64,000 bases of DNA from Tomocerus qinae. Taxonomy: Eukaryota; Arthropoda; Collembola; Entomobryomorpha; Tomoceridae. Positions within the stretch are counted from its first letter, which is position 1; every line of letters starts with the position of its first letter. Positions 11,324-23,962 of this stretch are shown here, in pieces. The position numbers and the translations under genes are program-made. Below the pieces are notes generated by a model. It had not been told where the DNA came from and did not search any database. It saw nothing but the letters and a program-made list of their open reading frames with translations. The DNA lies in assembly GCA_020055645.1 (NCBI GenBank), contig CM034546.1, positions 127,803,875 to 127,867,874 of the forward strand, read 5' to 3'.

Positions 11324-14151
11324 TTATTATAATACTAGTGAACCCAGCTTAGGGGCAAATCTAGCACTCAAGGGAAATTCAGCAGGCAACCGTTCACAAT
11401 AAATATTATTAACAATAAAAACAATTTGGAAAACATCCCATTAGGTTATTATGTTAACTTTGTAAATACAAAGTATATTTAAATTAAGAACTTTAACGTC
11501 TATAGTGGTGGATAAATTAGCTGCAGCCCCAACTTCCTGATAAAAAGGAATTTCCTAAACCAAAATATTAACTGTAGATCGTAGATTCAAATGCAGGGAA
11601 TAATGAAAGACTCCATTTTTGAAACAAAATCCCACAAAGTCACCAAAAAGTTCCCTTTTAAATCAGAAAAATAATATTCCCCCTGGGATTTTGGAAAAAC
11701 GTACAAATTCTATGAGTAGACGAATAAATATTTTTTGAAAAAAGTTAGTTACCCAGCACTAATTCTACAAAAAGGAGCGCCAACTGCCAAAAGAATCAAG
11801 AGGGTAGTAAAAAAGTAAACCCAGCTCTACTAAAAAATGTTAAGTTTGTTGATATAGCATAACCAATTTGTATTAGAAAGTTTTCAAATGCTATTTGCCA
11901 CATTACGAAATTACGATCATTACGACATGTCCCCTTTCGCTAATAATTTCCATCCAATCACGACTCACCACCATTCAACCTTCTTTATGTTAATTTCTAT
12001 TATTATGAAACATTTCTATTCACTTTGCCTAGGTAGTTGGAAATATTATGAAACATTAGTATTTCCCTTTTGGTATTAACCTGACCCTGACTTTATAGTC
12101 CGCTATATCCAGGAATTTGACTTCCCCTGGGAGGTGTTTTGAGGGGCGGCAGCTCCCCCAAATCACCTCTTTGTATATACGCGCCTGGATTTGCCCTACC
12201 ACACATAGATCACTACATACATAGGTAGGTAAATTTATTGCTTTATCTAAAACGGTGGTTATAATATAGAGAGATTAATCGCCGTCAAAAATTAATTTCA
12301 GATCTAAGATGCATTAAGATTCAAGGGCTTAATTTGCTTAGATGAAAAATACGTTGAATATTTCTTTTAAAAGTGTGATATGGCAGTCGAAAAGGAAAAT
12401 TACACTGTCACAGCTGCCTACAAACCCAGACACTATTCACGCATTCGAGTTGCGTTTTAGGCGTTGGAAAGAGTGCTTTGCATATTATGAAACAAACAAT
12501 TTATGTTTGGGTATTGGATAATCTGGGCTGCACTGTGTACGTTCCAATGTCCAATGCCAATTCCAAACTTGCTTAATATTTACTTATGTACTTACTTTAC
12601 GTGCTCCGATGGCTTAGAATAAGTGAACATGCGCATTTTGAATTTGGAATCACCCTACCACACGTACAGACATAGACAGGTAAATTTATTGCTTTCTCAA
12701 GTCTAAGATTATAATATAGATTTAGCATCAATAAAGTCAACCAATATAACAATCCAAAGGTCAAAAATATTTTATTGCATCAATGCCTATTTTCAGGCTT
12801 TAGTTACGCAGTCAAGTTAAGTAATTAATAAAGGTATTAAACAAATAGTTCGAAAATAAGGTAAATATTTTTTGTCGTTGTGTTGTGAGTGTGAATGCTG
12901 AGTGGTGAGTCATTTAACATTGTAATATCTAGTTATGTACATTACAGAAGTTTGGTTAGTATATTTAGGTTAGCTTTTATTTTAATGAATTTTATTAAGC
13001 TACTTTAACCACTACTACTGCTAATACATGTCAGGACTACTCAAACTCAATTCTCGATGAGTGTTCTGGAAAATGCCAAATCAAATAACTATTTACGTAT
13101 TGTTAATATTTCAAGAAGTATTTAATACATGTAGGAATCAGGAGTCATCATGTTGGAGAAATATTGCTGTTCTCGGTACCTAATAGAATGTGGCAAGGGA
13201 GCTTGATGGATATATTATTATATATTTGCTTATATTTATATTTCAATAATTTCTTTGTAAGTCAACTCCTCTTCGAAGTAAAATTAAATTTTAAAATTGG
13301 ATTTAACTGTGGCACATTTACTAGTCTAGAGCAGCTTATAAATCCACAGGGCCGACTATAACCAACAACACTTAATAGCCAACTTTTAATGTATTAGCTT
13401 TCTTACCTGCAAGTATGAGCTAGCTAGTATAAACAAACAAATGGATGAACTGTGACCTTTTTCCAAACCGAACTAACTTCACTACATTTTCTGACTAATC
13501 TGTAGCAAGCAATCAACTAATAGTAGTTTAAATCCAAGAATAAGCTCAAATATAGATAGAATTTATTTTAGCGTTTTAGATACTTCATAATTTATTATAT
13601 AAATCAAAATGTAATACACTGTACCTGATGTAGGATATTGTGCCTGTTCCATGTATTATGAGCATAAAAAATCTGTAAAAGTAATTCCTGGATTTATGAT
13701 GGGAAGTGTGGACATCACGGGTGGACAGAGAAACAAAGTCTGTAGAAAATAGACCAGTTTAGTGGAATTATTTAAATGCTGTTACTATTTTTTAAATAGT
13801 GTACGGTATTAAAGATGTTCATAAATAACATGAACATATAATTTATTCTGTATTTTTGGAATCATTTGGCATCCAACGCTTTTTAGTATCCTATCATAAA
13901 ACTTAAAACCTGGCAAATATGGGACTAATAACATTATGGTAAAGTTAATAGATTCTTGTATTGATACTACTTTAATTTATCGAGCAGTTATCTTTTTAGA
14001 AGTTCTGAGAAAATTGAGTTTTGGCATTTTAAGGAAAGTGTATTTTATAAATAGCAGTCGAGGTAGAGAACAACGACATTTATATAGGCAACTGTGTACA
14101 CTGTGTAAGTATTTATGGTACAAGTGCTGAGAATTTAATTTATTCGTTAAA
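11324..14151. other. Gene-free stretch between X1 and Y1
   Basis: No gene seen. 11.3-12.1 kb is featureless AT-rich sequence. Near 12100-12190 is a short C/G-rich remnant (CCCCTGGGAGGTGTTTTGAGG). CCCTACCACAC plus a GGTAAATTTATTGCTTT tract occurs at about 12197 and again at about 12651, a direct duplication some 450 bp apart. 12722-13360 is the first copy of the block also found after X2, and 13370-14150 resembles 21640-22468 upstream of Y2. Confidence 0.6.
12722..13360 (+). repeat. Receptor-cluster spacer block, copy 1 of 3
   Basis: Non-coding block starting ATCAATAAAGTCAACCAATA and containing TATTTTATTGCATCAATG, ATAGTTCGAAAA, AGCTACTTTAACCACTAC and GGTACCTAATAGAATGTGGC. Copies 2 (about 20148-20770) and 3 (about 20837-21600) have the same landmarks in the same order. 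Copies 2 and 3 are in tandem. The block lies between receptor types X and Y on both occasions. Confidence 0.8.
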
Positions 14152-14332
14152 ATGTCTGCAAAATACGTACATGGTTTTGTAAACACTTATTTTCAAATAT
14201 GTGACATTTTGAAAATCGGACTTTATGATTACAACAAAACAGAAATATTGATTGTCTCAAAACAAAAGAAAAAGATAATTCCAAATATTTGTGCAATTAA
14301 CAGTATGATGGTACAGTCATTAAATTCTTGGG
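14152..14332 (+). pseudogene. Chemoreceptor Y1, 5' fragment
   Basis: The first ~47 codons (MSAKYVHGFVNTYFQICDIL onward, to about 14295) closely match exon 1 of Y2 at 22469, including the LKIGLYDYN and KQKKKI tracts. Similarity then stops, and a MITE-like element begins at 14333. No remaining exon 1 or exon 2 of type Y is found before receptor Z. It is a dead remnant of the X-Y duplication. The short piece between 14300 and 14332 could be a scrap of the lost exon 2 (AAATTCTTGG also occurs there in Y2), but this is too short to be sure. Confidence 0.8.
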
Positions 14333-14558
14333 TTAGCCACTAATTAGATTTATAACAAAGGAGTTGTCACGTTTCTTTTTTAATGAGTTTTGGATAAAGT
14401 TTCTCCGCAAGTATCGCATCGCACTTGGTGGTATCAGCTGCCTAGCACATATCACCGAAGTGATGCGAGGCTCATTAAAAATTAACAGCTTCTTCCTTAT
14501 AATTTGTAAATCTATGTCAAACATACAGGTATTCTAATTAAATTAAATTAGTGGCTAA
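14333..14558. mobile_element. MITE-like foldback at the break of Y1
   Basis: Termini TTAGCCACTAATTA and (inverted) TTAGCCACTAATTT match at 13 of 14 bases. Inner arms also pair: TTTTTAATGAG with CTCATTAAAAA, and GCATCGCACTT with GAAGTGATGCG allowing mismatches. TA is present at both outer ends, which would fit a TA target duplication. About 226 bp, non-coding. Confidence 0.6.
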
Positions 14559-15940
14559 TACGACAATGGATGAAGCCTTTAGAGAAATACTAATCTATAT
14601 TATAGCTTTAAACTGTCACCAACATCATGTAAACTAACTCTGTTCGTTAGGTTGTGTCGCTATTCTTTTATTGCATTGCATTAAAATAAAGCATAATATA
14701 ATTATAAGCATACCTACAATGATTTGCTACTCAAGGATAACAATAATAAATTCATCCAATATGAAAATATCAATTCATATCATATCCATAAATTTTTTTC
14801 ATAACTTGTTGTGTTGTTAATGAAGGGTATTTGTAATTAAACAAATAAATTTTATAACATATAGTACATTTATAATAAATTTGTTAAGCAAGTACGCATT
14901 AGTTTTCATCATATTAGTCATATAAGGTAAACAATTGAAAAAAAAACTATTTTAATAGTCAATTTTAATCTGCTTTGATTTTCTTTAGATTTTAATTACG
15001 CATTGGTTATGTTCAATAAGTATTTAAACAAACTTACCAATTTGATCGACTGGAATATCTTTAATTTAAACTGGCACAATTAACTTTCCACATTGTTTAG
15101 GCAATAAGGAATCTAGTGGTCAAATGACGATAGTAGTAGCTTTGTAGATTATAATTATAGATAACAGTCATCATATTTATACATCTTAGAATAAACAGAA
15201 AATGTAGGACAGGGTTGGAATGTCTCCATTTAATCAGCATTTCTGTCACCCGGCTGACAGAAACCGGTTATTCCAGGCTAAAAGAGGCTGGAGTATACTT
15301 TGTTTCAAAATGAAAATATTTGGAGGCAAAATTGTCATTTTCATTCATTTTTGTTTCGACTGCTTTGCTTCACAACGAAATTAAGCACTCGCTATAGAAC
15401 GAATTAGGAAGTTGTCAAGAATGTAAATACCAGGTTTTGTAAACTTTTGTATAGCATTTTTTTAAAGGCGACTTTACACAATCTCACAGTTGGAAAATGT
15501 GTTTTACTATATGTGTAGCTTTTTGCAGCAATTTTTCGCCAACAGGTTCGTATTAAGCAACTGGTTAAAACCATAAATCAACCCTGACTTAGTGCCTAGT
15601 GGAATGTATAAGCTATTTTACCTTTACGTAGGTTTCTTTGTAAATCAACTCCTTTCTGAAGTAGTAAGAAATTACTCTACATAGTAGATTAGCGATGTTA
15701 ATTTAAAGCTACCTTGACACGATACGATACTCTTAAAACGCAGTTTTACTTCCACTTTAATTTTACCCAGTTCGTATTTCGCGTTGAACATCGCAGGGAG
15801 CTTAAAACAATTTTTGGAGCTTATTTGTGAAATAATTCCAATAATAATAGACATTAACTAAAAACTAATGTAATTGTAACAAACTCATTCCAAATAAAGT
15901 TGTATACACATACGTTTCAAAACATTATTTTACTAAAAAC
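14559..15940. other. Gene-free stretch upstream of receptor Z
   Basis: No gene seen. AATAATAAATTCATCCAAT near 14744 matches the start of the duplicated receptor flank (4165 and 17606), so part is an old copy of that flank. ATGTTAATTTAAAGC at about 15695 is shared with the upstream regions of X1 and X2. Confidence 0.5.
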
Positions 15941-17431
15941 ATGGCCAAGTTACACACAACTGTACGTGATTTTATAAACACTTACTTCCAAGTATGTGAC
16001 ACTCTGAAAATCGGGCTTTGTGACTACCACAGCAAAACAGAAATACTAACCGTTTCAAAACAAAAGAAAAAGATAGTCTCAAATGCTTTGGCTATTTTAT
16101 TTTTTTCTGTAACAACCACTTATACAGTCTCCATATTGATCTCACAAAATTTTCTAAAAGAACCGTTTATCAATGTTACAGAGTTGATGTTTAATATTAT
16201 TTTCAATTTTCTGGGAATTGGAGCTCTTGGTGCATACTTCGTATTTTTCCTCCACAAACATGAAATATGTTTTATATTCAATAATCTGATGCATTTATTG
16301 GCAACGTATGAAGGTAAGTTTAATTAAATTAACACTTGTTCCCATTTTAAAAAAACTGTCATTAACACCAAGCAAAGCACGTATCCAGTAGAGGGCGGGA
16401 GGGGAGCAGCACCAAAATGTCTTCTAAATTATTACCAGTCAAATAACATCTGACAGTGGCATTTTTAAGTGCATACTTCCGTATGCGTAATACGTTCCCA
16501 ATCAAAGTTACTGCTAACAGACTCAATACAAAGAATAAATTGCTATTTTGTTATCACACCATTGTCTATACTAATTAAAACAGATTATATAAAGATACGT
16601 AATTTTATTGCTTCCATAACAGAGAAATATCCAGAAAGAATCAAAGGATCCCAATCAACAACTACGGTGAAAATTATTAATATCTTTTTAAAAACAATTT
16701 TTCCGATTGCCGGTCTTGGATTTCCTGTAATGTCCTTTATTCTGATTCTAACGGATTTGCATATTTTCGTTCATCTTTTCAAGTTCTTTGGAATTCCATT
16801 GACGATGTTTAATTTTCTAATTTTGTTTACAATACAGATATATTTTTTATATTTCTCTCTTGCTATGGTATTTCTTTTTGGTATTTTAGCTTTTTTGTAT
16901 CTTATGACCATTGTACATTGGATAGACATCATTTCATGCTATAACCAAAACCTGTCTTCTGATTTATTAAGTGTCAAAGTTCAGAGGTTTATTTTGGCTA
17001 AAAAAATATACCTTAATTTATTTGTAATGAATCAAAATCTGGATGTAATACGGGGATTTCTCCCACCGTATTTGGGAGGAGTAATGTTTCTTAATATCAT
17101 GTTTAATTTTGCAACTGTGAAAATGTATTCAACCCTTGGAATGCCATTGTATTTAGTTGCACCGTATATATCAAGCTTTCAACTGACTTTTATTGTTGTA
17201 ATGGTAGGCCAATGTGCGCACCTGAACACTCAATCCATTAACTTTTCTAATTATTGGTTGTCTATTCTTCCCACCCGACTCGTAAAAAAAGATATTACAT
17301 CCCTTCGACCTCTAAGGATCCCAATAGGCCCATTCTTTTCCATAAGTAAGAAAACCATTGTGACGATAGTTTACACCATTTTAAGTCACACCATCACAGC
17401 CCTACTTTCTATTCAGATAGAAAGACGATAA
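15941..17431 (+). CDS. Chemoreceptor Z (gustatory-receptor-like), intact
   Basis: Two exons, 15941-16313 and 16623-17431, joined in phase 1 (donor GTAAGT, acceptor AACAG), give 393 residues. The start is the ATG in MAKLHTTVRDFINTYFQVCD, which aligns with the starts of X and Y copies. The protein is strongly hydrophobic with about seven membrane segments. It carries the C-terminal signature shared by the cluster: FATVKMYSTLGMPLYLVAPY, GQCAHLNTQSINF and ITSLRPLRIPIGPFFSI, then a last helix ending ITALLSIQIERR. Arthropod chemoreceptors of this superfamily act as ligand-gated cation channels in sensory neurons, with an inverted topology. The ligand cannot be read from sequence. A polyadenylation signal AATAAA lies at 17470. 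One of only two intact copies in the cluster. Confidence 0.85.
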
Positions 17432-17469
17432 TATTTATATTGGTAACAAATAGCAGTGTCAGTTACTTG

Positions 17470-17475
17470 AATAAA
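17470..17475 (+). terminator. Polyadenylation signal of receptor Z
   Basis: AATAAA lies 39 bases after the stop codon of receptor Z, the usual place for a cleavage/polyadenylation signal. Confidence 0.5.
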
Positions 17476-17605
17476 TTGCAGAACATGTATACTGCTTATT
17501 AATTGTTAATGTAACAATATATATGTGAATCTTTTTCATGCTCCATTAGCCAAGCGCTCGGAAAGTTCATTAAAATAATATTTATATGATTGATTATTTA
17601 AGTAT

Positions 17606-18896
17606 GACAGCAATAATAAATTCATCCAATGTGTAACTTTCAAAAATGTATTTATTTTTAAATCCACGAAGTCTCATGGGTGTCTAAATTTTTATTTGTT
17701 TGTGATAGCTTCATAATTTAAGTGCATTGGTCATTAAACCAATAAACATTATTCAATCGATACACAATTTAAAATCCTTCAATGTTGTGATTACTGACCA
17801 TAAATATTTCATTATAAATACCATAAGTAACTTTTGGCTATTAAAATTTAGATAATTTGTTTGATGCATATTCTGCCTATACGTATATAGTTATTATATT
17901 TTTCCGATCCGGTTTGTTTTAATTAATTTTCCCATTTAATATTAGAAAGGTTATCCTTGCAGTACAACTTGCATGGAAAAACCAGGGTTACTTAAATTTC
18001 GACGATTTTTCTGAGATATGGTAATTCAAATTTATTTATACAGGTAATAGTCCAAGAAGTTATTCATGCATGGCAATAATGAAAATTATATTAGCATATC
18101 GCATAAAGTCATAGTACATATAGCAGTCATGAAGTGTTTTATGTTAGAGAATATTCTCATTTGGCGTGTGTCCAACTAGTGCTCTATATAAAGTCCTTAT
18201 TGGACTCATACATCTACTTCTTTATATTTCAAAACAACTAATACATATTTGAACATTTGTCTAGAAAATTTGTGCTAAGGTTGCTGCTTAATCAGCTTTC
18301 GGTAAATGCGCGTAGTTTCGTAAGTACATTATAATATTATACATACCTAAGTAGGTTTACCCAATAGCTACTTGAAAAGTTTAACATTATATATTATAAA
18401 ATACAAATACATGAATAGGGCTTAACTTAATTTTTCAAATAAATGAAAGTTTAGAGTAAAGTAATGTCAAAAATCGACGATAGCTGGTCTAGTATCAGGA
18501 ATAGGGTAATATTATATTCTTTAATATACCATTACAGCTATAAGTGTTATAATACCTGGATTTGGAAAACAAGAAATACTATGGGCATAGTAACGCTTAC
18601 TGCATACTACTACTTACTATACTAATCAAATAGTATTGTTAATTTAAAGCTGTACTGATATATTACAATACCTTTACAATTTCTATTTTTCCACCTTTAA
18701 TATAATGCGCAGTTGATGTTCCCACTTGAAAACAACAAGACCTGCTTAAGACCTGTAAACCTAACACCTTTTAGCAGCTTATCGGTAAAGTACGACATTA
18801 ACCTTTAAATCATTATAACTGTAGCAGATTCTAATTCGTATTTCAAATCAAGTTGAAGTTGAAGCGATAACATTTAATACATTATTTGTGTAAAAC
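17606..18896 (+). repeat. Upstream flank of receptor X2 (paralogue of 4165-5515)
   Basis: Same landmarks and order as the X1 flank: AATAAATTCATCCAATGTGT, TTTGTTTGATGCATATTCT, CTTGCATGGAAAAACCAGG, GTCCAACTAGTGCTC and TTGTTAATTTAAAGCTGTAC. There are many small indels. It marks the 5' side of the duplicated segment. The remaining 17432-17605 holds only the receptor Z 3' end. Confidence 0.75.
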
Positions 18897-20142
18897 ATGT
18901 CCACAAGAAACTTACATAAATTTTTAAAGACGTACTTCCAAGTATGTAGCACTCTGAAAATCGGATTTTGTGACTACAATGGCGAAACGAAGATTTTGAC
19001 TGTTTCAAGACAAAAGAAAAGGATAATCTCAAATGCTTTGACAATTTTCAGTTTTTCTGTAACAACAATTTATACAATCTCCATTCTGATTTCACAAAAT
19101 TTTCTTAAAGAACGATTTATGAATATTACTGAGCTGATGATTAATATTATTTTTAATATTATGGGAATTGCAACTCTTGGAACATACTTCATATTTTTCA
19201 TCCACAAAAATGATATATGTTTTCTGTTCAATAATATGATGCGTTTACTGTCAACATATGAGGGTAAGTGTAAATTAATTTAAAGGCAAATTACAAAAGA
19301 AATAAAACTTGTGAAATGTTATTTTTCACATTAAAAATACGTTATGTACAGATATAATTATAGGGAAATAGTTGTAGGCTTAAAGTTTGTTAAAGTAAAG
19401 GTATTGCAGCCATATACATAAACTATGGACTGCATGGACAGCAACCAATCAATTTTAAAAGTATTAGGTCCAGGTAGATAATATTATCTCATTAAGATAA
19501 ATGTTAATTATAATTTTATTTTTTCCAAACCAGAGAAATACTCGGAAAGAAGCAAGAAATCTCAGTCAAGAATTTCAATGAAAATTGTTAATATTTTTTT
19601 GAAAACAATTTTTCCGACGGTGGGTCTTGCATTGCCCATCGGTTCCTTTCCGCTGATTCTAGCTGATTTGCATATTTTCGTTCATTTCTTCAAATATTTT
19701 GAAATTAAACCGACCCTTTTTACGTTTTTAATTTTAATTACTCTCCATCTATATCTTGCCGTCGTCTCTCTTGCTATGGTATTACTTTTTCCTATTTTCT
19801 CATATTTATATCTTCATATCACTGTTCTTTGGATAGACATCATTTCATGCAATAGCCAAGATCTGTCCGGAAGATCATCAAGTGCCAACACACAGAAATT
19901 CATTTTAGATAAGAAAATGTATCTTAATTTATATGTAATTAATCAAATCTTGAACGTAGTTAAGAGCTTTCTCCCACCATATTTGGGCGCAATAATGTTT
20001 CTAAATATCATGTTTAATTTTGCAACTGTGAAAATGTACTCAACCCTTGGAATGCCACTGTATTTAGTAGCTCATGACGATAGTTTACACCATTTTAAGT
20101 TACACCATCACAGCATTGCTTTCTATTCAGATACAAACATAA
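18897..20142 (+). pseudogene. Chemoreceptor X2 with 197-bp deletion
   Basis: Exon 1 is 18897-19263 and exon 2 starts at 19534, both with clean splice sites and an open frame. At about 20073 the sequence jumps from the codons for MPLYLVA to those for the final helix (ATGACGATAGTTTACACC). Relative to X1, bases 6782-6978 are missing, which is 197 bp and not a multiple of three. The rest is read out of frame. The lost part encodes the conserved GQCAHLNTQ and SLRPLxIPIGPFF segments. The original last codons and stop (QIQT, TAA at 20140-20142) are still present, and they give the intact target site used by the LINE in X1. The out-of-frame reading continues to 20186. Confidence 0.85.
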
Positions 20143-20147
20143 TTTTT

Positions 20148-22468
20148 ATATTTAACGTCAATAAAGTCAAACGTCAACAAAAATAACATTCCAAAGGTCA
20201 AAAATATTTTATTGCATCAATGTCTATATCCAGGCTTTAGTTACGCAATCAAATTAAGTAATCAATAAAGGTATTACACAAATAGTTCGAAAAAAAGGTA
20301 AATACTTTTTGTCGTTGTGAGTGTGAGTGCAAATGCCGAGTTGTGAGTCATTTAACTTGATTTAACATTGTAATATCTTGGTAATGTACATTGCAGAAGT
20401 TGGGTTAGTATATTAAGGTTAGCTTTTATTTTAATGAATTTTATCAAGCTACTTTAACCACTACTACTGCTAATACATGTCAGGACTACTCAAACTCAAT
20501 TTTCGACGAATGTTCTGGAAAATGTCAAGTCAAATAACTATTTAAGTATTGTTAATATTTCAAGAAGTATCTAATACATGTAGGAATCAGGATTCATCAT
20601 ATGTTGGAGAAATGTTGCTGTTCTCGGTACCTAATAGAATGTGGCAAGGGAGCTGGATGGATATAATATTATATGATATTTGCTTAGATTTACCTTTCAA
20701 TAGATTTCTTTGTAAGTCTACTCCTCTTTGAAGTAAAATTAAAATTTAAAATTGGGTTTAACAGTCGCACATTTATTAGTCAAGAGCTTTCTACATACAT
20801 GGTAAATCCACATTGTTATTATTATTTATTTACATATCAATAAAGTCAACCAATATAACAATCCAAAAGTCAAAAATATTTTATTGCATCAATGGCCATG
20901 TCGGGCCATGTCCATGTTTTAGTTACGCAGATAAGTGAAGTAATTAATAAAGGATATTAAACAAATAGTTCGAAAATAAGGTAAACATTTTTGTCGTGAT
21001 GAGTGTGTATCGTTGAACATAGGGACTGGACCATAGGGCTTATGCATAGTAGTGTCCAAAAATACAGTAAAATACAATCCAAGGAGTGTTAGCATTGCCA
21101 TGGTTTCTGGTACCCTGAACCCAAATTATATTGGTTACCGACACTGTATAATCTCCTATGGCCCAGTTACTTTTGCACATCTCTGTATACGTACATTACA
21201 TAAGTTGGGTTAGTATATTAAGATAGCTTTAATTTTAATGAATTTTATCAATAAAAATCTACTCTAATCAGTTCTACTTCAAATACATGTCAGGACTTCT
21301 CAAACTCAACTCTCGACGAATGTTCTGGAAAATATCAAATGTCAAATTACTATTATACGTATTAGTAATAGTTCAAGAAGTATACAAACATACATATAAT
21401 ACATGTAGGAATCAGGAGTCATTATGTTGGAGAAATATATTATACTTAGTACCCAATACTAATAAAATGTGACAAGGAAGCTGGCTATATATTTTATTTG
21501 TTTAGATATACCTTTCTGTAGGTTTCTTTGTAAGTCAATTCCTCTCTGAAGGAAAAATAAATTGATATGATTTTAAATTTTAAAATTCGATTTAACGGTC
21601 GCATATTTATTAGAAAAGGGAAGTTTATTAATCCCTATATCGGGCCGACTCTAGCCAACAAAACTGTTGTCAACTTTTACTGTATTAGCTGAAAGTATGG
21701 ACAAGCTATAAACAGGGTTGCGGTGTCCGGATAGGAAGGTGTGGACAAAAGTGGATAAAAGTGGTTTTATCCAGGGCAAAACTAGTTTTGTCCTGGAAGA
21801 AATTAGTTTTGTCCACTTTTGTCCTGGATAGAAAGTGGACAAAACTAATTTCATCCTGGACAGTAATAGTTTTGTCCGGACAAAACGCAACCCTGGCTAT
21901 AAACAAATGGATAGATTGAAATCTTTTTTCTAATTTACTTTATAACATTTTCTGAGTAATCAGCAGCAAGCAATCAACTAATAGTAATTGAAATCCATGG
22001 ATGTTTGAAAGCAGACCGCATTTAATTTATTGTTTTAGATATACTTTACTATACATCAAAATGTAATACAATGTTTCTGATGTGAGTGATGTGGAATATA
22101 TTGTGTTAGTTCCAACTCAGTTCCTAGTATTATGTTACATGAGATATAGTAAACTAAAAAAGGTTATAAAAATAATTTATGGGATTTATGGTTAGAAGTC
22201 TCCAGTAATGTTGGCCAGTGTTATCCAGCGCTTTTTAGAAATCCTTCGTAAACTCGGCCACTTGGACTAATAACACAATGACACAGCTAATAGATTCTTG
22301 TATTGATAATACTTTAATTTATCGAGTAGTTTTCTCAGAAGTTCTGAGTTTTGGCATATAAGGAAAGTGTATTTTGTAAATAGCAGTCGAGGTAGAAGGC
22401 CACGATATTTATAATAACTGTTTAGGTATTTATTGCAGAAGTGATGAAAATTTAATTTATTCGTTAAA
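20148..22468 (+). repeat. Spacer blocks, copies 2 and 3, plus flank of Y2
   Basis: 20148-20770 and 20837-21600 are tandem copies of the block at 12722-13360. 21640-22468 matches the sequence before Y1 (13370-14151): CAACTTTTACTGTATTAGCT, GCAAGCAATCAACTAATAGTA, TAATAGATTCTTGTATTGAT and the run up to the start codon. There are no genes. A hAT-like MITE at 21713-21895 is present here and absent from the older copy. Confidence 0.8.
21713..21895. mobile_element. hAT-like MITE, second family
   Basis: 183 bp, starting CAGGGTTGCG and ending CGCAACCCTG. It is flanked by a perfect 8-bp duplication GCTATAAA (21705-21712 and 21896-21903). 8-bp target duplications and CAGGG ends are typical of hAT transposons. 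The inside is a nest of inverted ACTTTTGTCC / GGACAAAACT motifs and would fold strongly. The homologous site near 13420-13440 lacks the element. Confidence 0.85.
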
Positions 22469-23745
22469 ATGTCTGCAAAATACTTACATGGTTTTGTAAA
22501 CACTTATTTCCAAATATGTGACATTTTGAAAATCGGGCTTTACGATTACAACATCAAAACAGAAATATTAACCGTTACAAGACAAAAGAAAAAGATAATC
22601 TCAAATGGTTGTGCATTTATCTTCTTTTCTGCAACATTCAGTTATACAATCTCCATCTTGATAGCACAAAACTTTCTGAAAGATTCGTTTATTAATATTA
22701 GAGAATTATTGTTTAATATTATTTCTAATTGTCTTGGATTTGCAACTTTAGGAAGTTTCGTTGTATTTTTAATGCACAAAGATGAAGTATGTTATTTGTT
22801 CAATAATCTGATGCGACTATTGTCAACATATGAAAGTAAGTTTTCTTTGCGTTTTTAAAATTTGTCGAACTGATTCGAAAGTATTTGACTGGTAAATACG
22901 CACAATTGGATGTATACTGATTTTTTTTGTTGCCTTACAAAATAGAGATGCATCCTCAACGTGTCAAGGAATCACAATCAAGAACATCAATGAAAATTGT
23001 TAGTACTTTTATAAAAACATTTTTTCCGATCGTCTGTTTTGCATTCCCAGTTTTAGCATTAGCGTTGGTTTTCACTGATTCGCATATTTTCGTGCATCTT
23101 TTTAAGTTCTTTGGAATTCAATTGAATTTCTTTAGTTTTTTAATTTTATTTACTCTGCAGTTATATTTTATCGTCTTTTCTATTGCTATGTCACTTTTTT
23201 TTGGTGTTTTATCGTTTTTATATCTTCATACGACAGTTAATTGGTTAGACATCATTACGAGCAATATCCAAGAAATGCCCTCAAAGTCATCAAATGCAAA
23301 AGACCGGAAGTTTATTTTAGATAAGAAAATGTATCGTAATTTATATGTAACGAATCAAAATGTCGATGTAATACGGGGATTTCTACCACCATTGTTGGGT
23401 GCCATGATGTTTCTCAATATCATGTTTAATTTCGCAACTGTGAAAATGTATTCAACCCTTGGAGTGCCATTGTATTTATTGGCACCTTACGCATCAAGCT
23501 TTCAGGTCACATTTATTGTTTTTTTGGTTGGCCAATGTGCACACCTGAACACCCAATCAATTAACTTTTTAAATTCTTGGCTGTCCATTCTTCCCATCCA
23601 AGTTATAAGAAAAGACATTGCATCCCTTCGGCCTCTAAGGATATCTATAGGCCCATTCTTTTGTATAAACAAGAGTACCAACATGACCATAGTGTACACC
23701 ATTCTAAGTTACACAATAACTGCACTTCTCTCTGTCCGAATATAA
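22469..23745 (+). CDS. Chemoreceptor Y2 (gustatory-receptor-like), intact
   Basis: Two exons, 22469-22835 and 22946-23745, joined in phase 1, give 388 residues. The start ATG is the one conserved with Y1. The intron is short (110 bp) with a poly-T acceptor tract. The protein has about seven hydrophobic segments and the cluster signature: FATVKMYSTLGVPLYLLAPY, GQCAHLNTQSINF, IASLRPLRISIGPFF and the final SYTITALLSVRI. By family it is an odour/taste receptor channel subunit in sensory neurons; the ligand is unknown. A polyadenylation signal AATAAA follows at about 23773. With receptor Z this is the only copy in the cluster that reads through without damage. Confidence 0.85.
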
Positions 23746-23962
23746 TTAAGTCATGTAACATTATATCTATACAATAAAAGATAAAACCCTACACCTATAG
23801 AACTAGAATACACAGATAGAATTGTACAGAAGGAAAACCTTTTAAGTAATAAAAATTCACTCAAATGGCAAAACTTATACTATGAGTTATCATTTTAATG
23901 CATAACGTATAAAATAATAATAATTATTATTACATGGCTTAGGTACCAACATTAATCAAATT

